This document shows positions 58,270-64,000 of a stretch of DNA of 64,000 bases, piece after piece; the first letter of the stretch is position 1; every line of letters starts with the position of its first letter. The notes beneath the pieces were generated by a model. The model was given only the letters and a program-made list of their open reading frames with translations, was not told the origin of the DNA and made no database searches. A program made the position numbers and the translations under genes. The DNA lies in NCBI GenBank assembly GCA_951230915.1, contig OX579635.1:33294001-33358000 (forward strand), read 5' to 3'. The DNA comes from Antitrichia curtipendula (lineage: Eukaryota; Streptophyta; Bryopsida; Hypnales; Leucodontaceae).

Positions 58270-60961
58270 CCCAAAACTGCACCCTAAGATTTTTGATTGT
58301 CAGATTAGGATGCCATCGTCTTCGTCTGGAAATTGCGAAGCTTCTTTCGTTTCCACCTATACGCTCGTTTTCTGTTACTTTTACTTTTTTAGCAACTCTT
58401 TCGTTTGTTACCACTTTTTCATTTTGTAGGGAGTGAGATGGGCACACGACCCTACGCGAGGATCAGATTTGTTAAAAAATAACTCAAAATAGAATTAAGT
58501 ATGTCATCTAATGAATTTTTCAGAAATTGTAATGTGGCATATTTGATTAGTGTAGAAAATGTTAATGAAAACAATCTTCATCTTCAAAAAATAAACGAAG
58601 CCAAAGTGTGGGTATCAATAAAGTTGTGAGTATCAGTAAAGCCATGAGTATTGGTAAAGTTGTCAGTACTACTAAAGTTCACAAAATATTCTGAAACATG
58701 TAAAACAAACTTCCATAAATTCTAAATCACATAACTAATGGAAGTGCAACCGGGAAAAAAATGATTCTACACGGGGCCTAACAAATTTGTACATAATAAA
58801 CTAGCTGTTAAAAGGGGTCTGGCATCTTTGTCAAGGATCTCTTAATGCTAGCTAACTTTTCCATTTGTAAATTAACTTAAAGCATTGGGTTTATAACCTT
58901 TAAAAATGTTGTTTCATTTATCTATTAAGTACATAGTGTCACAATTTCATCCATTATGTTGTTTTTCATCTATTTATTTTTACTAAATCCTAATGAATTC
59001 CTTACAACTTTTCAATGAAATCTTCCATAACCTTTTTGGTGCCATTAGAATATTGTACTGTAGTAAGAATCGTTCTAGTAGTTTGTTATTTTGGTAGAAG
59101 ATAAGTATTTACATGCAAAAAACAACAACTAGTGTGAATAGCAACTTATATTAGAGAAAAATAACTACTTATAGGCACATGTCATTTGTGGCTTAGCCCT
59201 CCAAAGCCAACATTGAATATTGAGTCCCAAGAAATCATTTTAATGCAAAGGCATTTTGAATGCCTCTTAAATTTTGATATGTCAATATGTAATGCTAAAA
59301 ATGCATTGGATTCACATTAAGGATGTTGTTCTACTAAATTTTTTAAAGAAAATAAAAATAAAAACAAAAATACTTTTCTAAAGCTTCTCATTTCAAATTA
59401 TGCTTATCTATTTCTAATTTCGTATAAACTAGGATTTTGGTTTTTAAGTTTCAATGGACGTTGAAATGACATTGGAAATGCTTCAAATGAAGTCCAAGGG
59501 AATTTGATAATCAACAAGCCACACAATCCAAAACTACCTCTTCATCATTAGAATGATTTGGTGCATTTTCAATGTCAATCCAAAATGCCAAATCAGATTT
59601 GATATGGAAATTATATTTAAATCATTTGGAAATTGTATTGAATCTAAAAAATGATATTTTTATTCGTGCATATTTTTTTTGAGTAAAATAATTTTTTTTA
59701 CAAAAGCAACATATTTGAACAATCTAAAATGGATCTTTGTAAAGGAAGAATATGGTACAAATTTTGAGAGAAAAATGAAACCATTAATATTTACCCCCCC
59801 TTCATTGCAAGTATCTCAACCAATCAATCATTGCAAATATTCATGCATGTTCATGGTTCACTTTTAGATAATTAAAATGATTTAATTTATACATTTAAAA
59901 TTTGCAAAATTGTCCTATTCTCTAAACTTCAAATATTCCTTCAATTGTTTATTCAGAAATATGATTTCTGAAACCTTAATTTGAATATGAAACTTCCATA
60001 AAATCAAGCAATTAATCCGTTAAAGACAAGAAGGTAGACCAAATTTTCAAAATTATGAAGATACATTATAAAATGTACCTTAGAATAATAATTTAATAAT
60101 GAATTTCAAACAAACATTGTAAAATATGATAAATAGATCATACCATATGATTACATCAATTACTACACTAAATAATATTTTCAATCAAACTTGGAACCAA
60201 AATTAAAAAATTCCTTATAATTTTGATTATAGATTGAATATTTGTATTTTTTGTAATTTTTTTTCTTTTCTAGGTTCAAAATATTAAATTTTAATTGTAA
60301 TGATGCTTTTAAGATTTCTATTCTATTTATTTTTTGAAGTTGTTTTTGAAAGGTCATTAATGGAATTAAAATAGTTATTCTTTGAGGTAAAACACTCTTA
60401 TTCCCCTCGAAGTCTCCAACTATACAGTATTTTTAAAATTTTAAATAAAAATCTATATCAAAAAATGCAATATTTAACATAAGAATCTACAAACATTTAG
60501 AGGGATGGAAAAATCAAGATTTTATGAATACATTTTTCTACATTTGTTGTTTGAAATTTGAATGTTTGGTCCTTTAGATATTAACACAATTTTATATTTG
60601 CCTAAATAATCAAACACTCAACTATTGTAATAGTACTGTATTTGAGTACATAATGTATAGTCATTGATTAGAATAATGCAATTGATTTGGTCAAGAATGA
60701 TACCCATTGCAATCAAAATTATCCTTGTCCAATTTTATACTTTTCTAGAAGTTTGGCTCACTTTTAGAAATCATATATCTTCTAAAATATTCAACCCAAG
60801 ATTCAAAAGATATTAGATAATGCATACACATATCTCTATATATATATATATTCATACATATCTCCATGTTTGTCTACATCAGTATATGCATTTGTATTCC
60901 AATGTATACATATCCATACATATAGTCAAATTTATTTATATGTGTCCCAACATACTTGAAT
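58270..60961. other. AT-rich spacer, no gene seen
   Basis: The first 200 bases may hold the promoter of the Bcd1-family gene. A short repeated phrase about AGTATTGGTAAAGTTGTC (58610-58680) is the only local structure noticed. No coding sequence can be supported. Confidence 0.35.
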
Positions 60962-61532
60962 TTAACCTCTAAAATCCCACTGTCCCTATGGAAGACAAAA
61001 TAGATTTTGGACAGGTTCCTAAGAACTCAATTTTTTTCAATTTTTTTCATATGATAGAAAAACTCATTAGCTTTCTGTAAATATAATATTTATTTCAATT
61101 GGGGTCCGGGAGCAAAAGTTATACCATGATAACCTCAAAACAAGGGAGACCAAATAGTGAAAAAACTCCAAAAAAAATTGAAAAAAAATTTTAATATTTT
61201 TTTTTGTAGACTTTATTTTTTTCTAAATGGAGAGCTTTGATTCATTCCATTTGGATTAGTGATGTGAAAGTTATGGAAATTCTTCCTTTGCAGGCAATCA
61301 TAGCAACTTCTTGAATGAAATTTTTTTTCCCTCTTTGAATGCTAATATCTTTCAGTCTACACAGTCATAAATTGAAAAAAATTTACCACATGATCTAAGA
61401 CAATTGTCGAACAAAATCCTATCATTAGATTTTAAAAATATATTTTTATTTTATTTTGTAAATGAATATAGCAAAAGTGATAGTTTTGAGTGTTTTTGAT
61501 AGAAAAATGGCCTTGGGACTTTAGGGGTTCAA
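60962..61532 (+). repeat. TTAA-type repeat, family A, short copy A5
   Basis: It starts TTAACCTCTAAAATCCCACTG, then GACAAAATAGATTTTGGACA, and ends CCTTGGGACTTTAGGGGTTCAA (final TTAA decayed). At 571 bp it carries an internal deletion relative to A1 and A4. Confidence 0.6.
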
Positions 61533-62959
61533 GGGGGTAGGTCTTTTCTCCAGAAAATGACTCCTTCCGGATACGGTGGCAACCATTTTTGAAGGTATAG
61601 ATATAGGGGTGAATACACAGTGAAGTCAACCTTTTTTTGTGTCCCGGTGCTCTAGATGGACAATTTTGAGACTTTAAGAAAATTATGGATGAAAATAAAA
61701 TATAAATTCTAGAGTAAAAATAATTTAAAAAGATTTATAAATTTTTTGTCTTCATATATCATGACCAAATATTTCAAATAATGGTAATTGTATTCTCACA
61801 AATACATTAGATTGAATTCTTTGAAAACATTGCGTGTCCTAATGTAGAAGTGTATCCTAAATTTCATGAAAAATAAATTTGTTCATAGAATTTTGAGCTA
61901 TAAATTTTTTTATGTTCAAGCTTGAGAAAATAAATGACCTCCCTACAAATGAGCTCTTTTAGTCAATTTTTTATATTTTATATGTTTTTTCAAGAATGTG
62001 CTTGAGAATAAAAATTTGATGTTGTGAATACTCATGATTTTTTAAACCTATAATTCTTTATATGCATCATTTACAATCAAATTTTAGATAGAAATTGGTC
62101 AAACTATTATTAAAATGAGAGTTTTGAAATTCAAAATCATTATAAGAAAATCAATTGCAAAAATCTAAAACTTAACTCTACGGTTGATATATAGTTGAAA
62201 TTTACGTATGGGTCACTGAAATTTTATTATACAAATCCTATTTAGTTTTAAAATTGGTTTTAAAACTAGTGCTTTTAATAAAGTGCATCAAAATCTTTTG
62301 CATGGAATTGGTTTACCGTACCTCAAGTTTTCTCATACTTATTTAGTTTGAAATATATGAAAAATATTACATGTTACTAAATTAAATCTTTTAAATCAAA
62401 AAATTAATTGGTATTTTGCCTAAAATTGATACGATATTACAATAATTTACAAGTACATAAGAAATGCCCATTTTTTTTAATAGTTGAGTTAAAGAAGAAA
62501 AGTAATACCTTCAAAATATGATGTAGTGAGGCCATATTGTCTCTCTTGCTAGACCTTATCAGCCATAGTATTGCAGTGTAGTAGCACTTAAGGTGTGCTC
62601 CCACTTGGTCTTTGGGGGGCGTTGTTACAGCTGTAAACTGGAAGTAAATGGAAGAGCATTCCCACATGTGGATGTTGGGGAATGCTGAACCTAGGTGGCG
62701 CATGAGGTGGCAGGTCTGAAACAACGGTCTTAAGGACAATTACTGAGGCAGTACATGAGGCCCACTACAGATGAAGTAGCCATCAGCTGCCACTAGTGAA
62801 TTAATGAAAAATGTAGATTTTAGAGTACTGCAAGTGTTCTTAATTACTTGGTGGACTTGGGGTGCCATTAGAAAAGAGCATTCTTGCGTGCTTAATGACG
62901 GGCAAACTACTCGACAGTGGAACTGACGGCATAGTGCTGAAGAAGAAGACTTGGGAGAG
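61533..62959. other. Spacer, possible promoter region of the right-edge gene
   Basis: AT-rich up to about 62500, then more balanced in composition. No gene is seen. The 100-codon minus-strand ORF at 62437-62739 has no recognisable domain. Confidence 0.3.
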
Positions 62960-63007
62960 ATGAAGCCCTCAGTTGCTGTAGATGTAGAAGTGCTGGAGTC
63001 GCTGCAG
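62960..63007 (+). CDS. Candidate first coding exon of an unrecognised right-edge gene
   Basis: ATG at 62960 opens MKPSVAVDVEVLESLQ and ends in CAG|GTGAAT, a donor-like junction, phase 0. The bases before the ATG have an in-frame stop. Support is only the open frame plus the splice-like end. The next exon fits this phase only if its acceptor is at 63152. Confidence 0.25.
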
Positions 63008-63139
63008 GTGAATTCTTTTGTATTGCTGTAATGGGAATGTTGTTTGCGTGAATTGCAAGGAATGTTATTGCGATTTGGAATTAAGTGGGTGCTTGATGGA
63101 TTTTTCCATTCTATGCTTAATTACTTATATGAATTGCAG

Positions 63140-63292
63140 AACTACTAGTCAGCTACATTGTTGGATGTCAAAAGTGCTACTCAATAACGACAAGTGTTTC
63201 CTGTATAAGACAAAGAGAAGGACAAATGGACAGTCGATTTATCGCCGTGCAATTTGGAGGGCCACTTTGACCAACCGTAGTACCTATTCGTG
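63140..63292 (+). CDS. Candidate internal exon, unrecognised gene
   Basis: An acceptor-like GAATTGCAG (to 63139), or alternatively AGTCAG (to 63152), opens a frame containing CFLYKTKRRTNGQSIYRRAI. It runs to a strong donor, TG|GTAAGT, at 63293. The peptide is basic, has non-random composition, and is better than neighbouring ORFs. No family was recognised. At least one more exon is needed before 63920, because direct joining gives a stop. Confidence 0.35.
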
Positions 63293-63919
63293 GTAAGTGG
63301 CACAACACTAAATGTACTTTCCTTTTCTTTTGTGGTATAGTAGCGTGGATGTGTCTATGAATCCAAAATAGAACTTGCACAATCAATAATGAACCCTCTA
63401 ATGCCTTAATTAATAAATAGAAAACAATCGGAAAAAGTTTAATGTACACATTACTGTGCTTGTTGGAAACATAGCTGCCCTTACAGTTCATAGCATTACT
63501 GTGAAACAAGAAGTCCGCCAGTCATAGAAAATATCATGTATGTTAGCATTAGAAGTTTTAGAAGATCTATTAAAATATCATCATACACCGAAGTAGTGAG
63601 TTCTGAAAACTAATTTCTTTTCATAATGAACATGAAATAAGAAAAATGAAAAAATCTTGCATAAAATAAATAGAAGCTCCAATGCTGTAATCAATTGAAC
63701 TTTGAGATTGGAAGCACTTTTCATAAATGGACACATTCCAATAAACAAAAAAGGAGGATAGCCTTACCGAAATCAAAGAGGACTCTAAAAAGAATGACCG
63801 TCATTTTGCTAGAAGATCTCTGCTGCCTTACTCTTATAAGTCATGATTGTATACTTGCACATGTAGGCGTCTTTTTTTCCTTTCAGAAACCATTGATTGT
63901 TTTTTTGTGGTGCTTGTAG

Positions 63920-64000
63920 ATTTGTCCTCTGCACAAGGTCGTCAACTTGCTCCATCTAACACCCCGACACCGTCAACACCGCCCATGAGCATCGAAGCAC
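63920..64000 (+). CDS. Candidate exon running off the right edge
   Basis: A pyrimidine-rich stretch and TGCTTGTAG (to 63919) precede an open frame, LSSAQGRQLAPSNTPTPSTP, that reaches the window end. The bases here are much richer in G and C than the upstream intron-like DNA. The peptide is proline/serine/threonine-rich, like a linker. No family was recognised. Confidence 0.35.

Noticed and set aside
1..64000. CRISPR array or bacterial operon structure
   Set aside because: No regular spacer-repeat arrays, no operons with ribosome-binding sites; introns and eukaryotic transposons show nuclear DNA.

Overview
The window looks like nuclear DNA of a plant-type eukaryote (land plant or close streptophyte alga). 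It is strongly AT-rich and has almost no long reading frames. It holds one confidently intact multi-exon gene with plant-like GT-AG introns, a CACTA-type transposon, a non-chromodomain Ty3 LTR retrotransposon and a Helitron. Nothing bacterial, organellar or CRISPR-like was seen. The species cannot be named from the sequence alone.

Host genes. The one confident gene is on the minus strand at 55865-58168: a five-exon HIT-type zinc-finger protein of the Bcd1/ZNHIT6 family (box C/D snoRNP assembly). Its exons join to 299 codons plus a TGA stop with all phases consistent. Telomere-repeat-like motifs (telo-boxes) lie just upstream of its start. Candidate exons of an unrecognised plus-strand gene run off the right edge (62960-64000). 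Another possible exon or pseudogene cluster lies at 31.2-32.4 kb.

Layout. 1-5.9 kb: TTAA-bounded dispersed repeats and AT-rich spacer. 6.0-8.2 kb: low-complexity TAACTCTAGA-rich DNA interrupted by a 1258-bp CACTA element. 8.2-15.1 kb: a complete but coding-dead Ty3 element with two 281-bp LTRs. 15.3-18.1 kb: a GC-richer block with LTR-like ends. 21.7-22.4 kb: diverged tandem repeat of about 180 bp. 22.7-27.2 kb: a SINE-like tRNA segment, then a decayed retroelement with a gag-like/RG-rich ORF and an unusual reverse transcriptase, split by an hAT-like MITE with a perfect 8-bp duplication. 30.9-39.3 kb: four copies of a small TA-flanked MITE family. 42.3-46.7 kb: a 5'-truncated Helitron nested in a TTAA-bounded repeat. 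46.7-50.2 kb: further TTAA-bounded repeats, one containing an insertion bounded by 46-bp direct repeats that each fold into a hairpin. 52.9-53.8 and 61 kb: more TTAA-bounded repeats.

The dominant feature is the crowd of roughly 0.55-1.25 kb repeats that begin TTAACCYC and end GRGGTTAA. They fall into at least three related families in both orientations. They look like non-autonomous elements of a TTAA-targeting (piggyBac-like) transposon, but no transposase for them is in the window. Most listed reading frames are chance or repeat-derived. Except for the Bcd1-family gene, every recognisable protein here belongs to a decayed mobile element.
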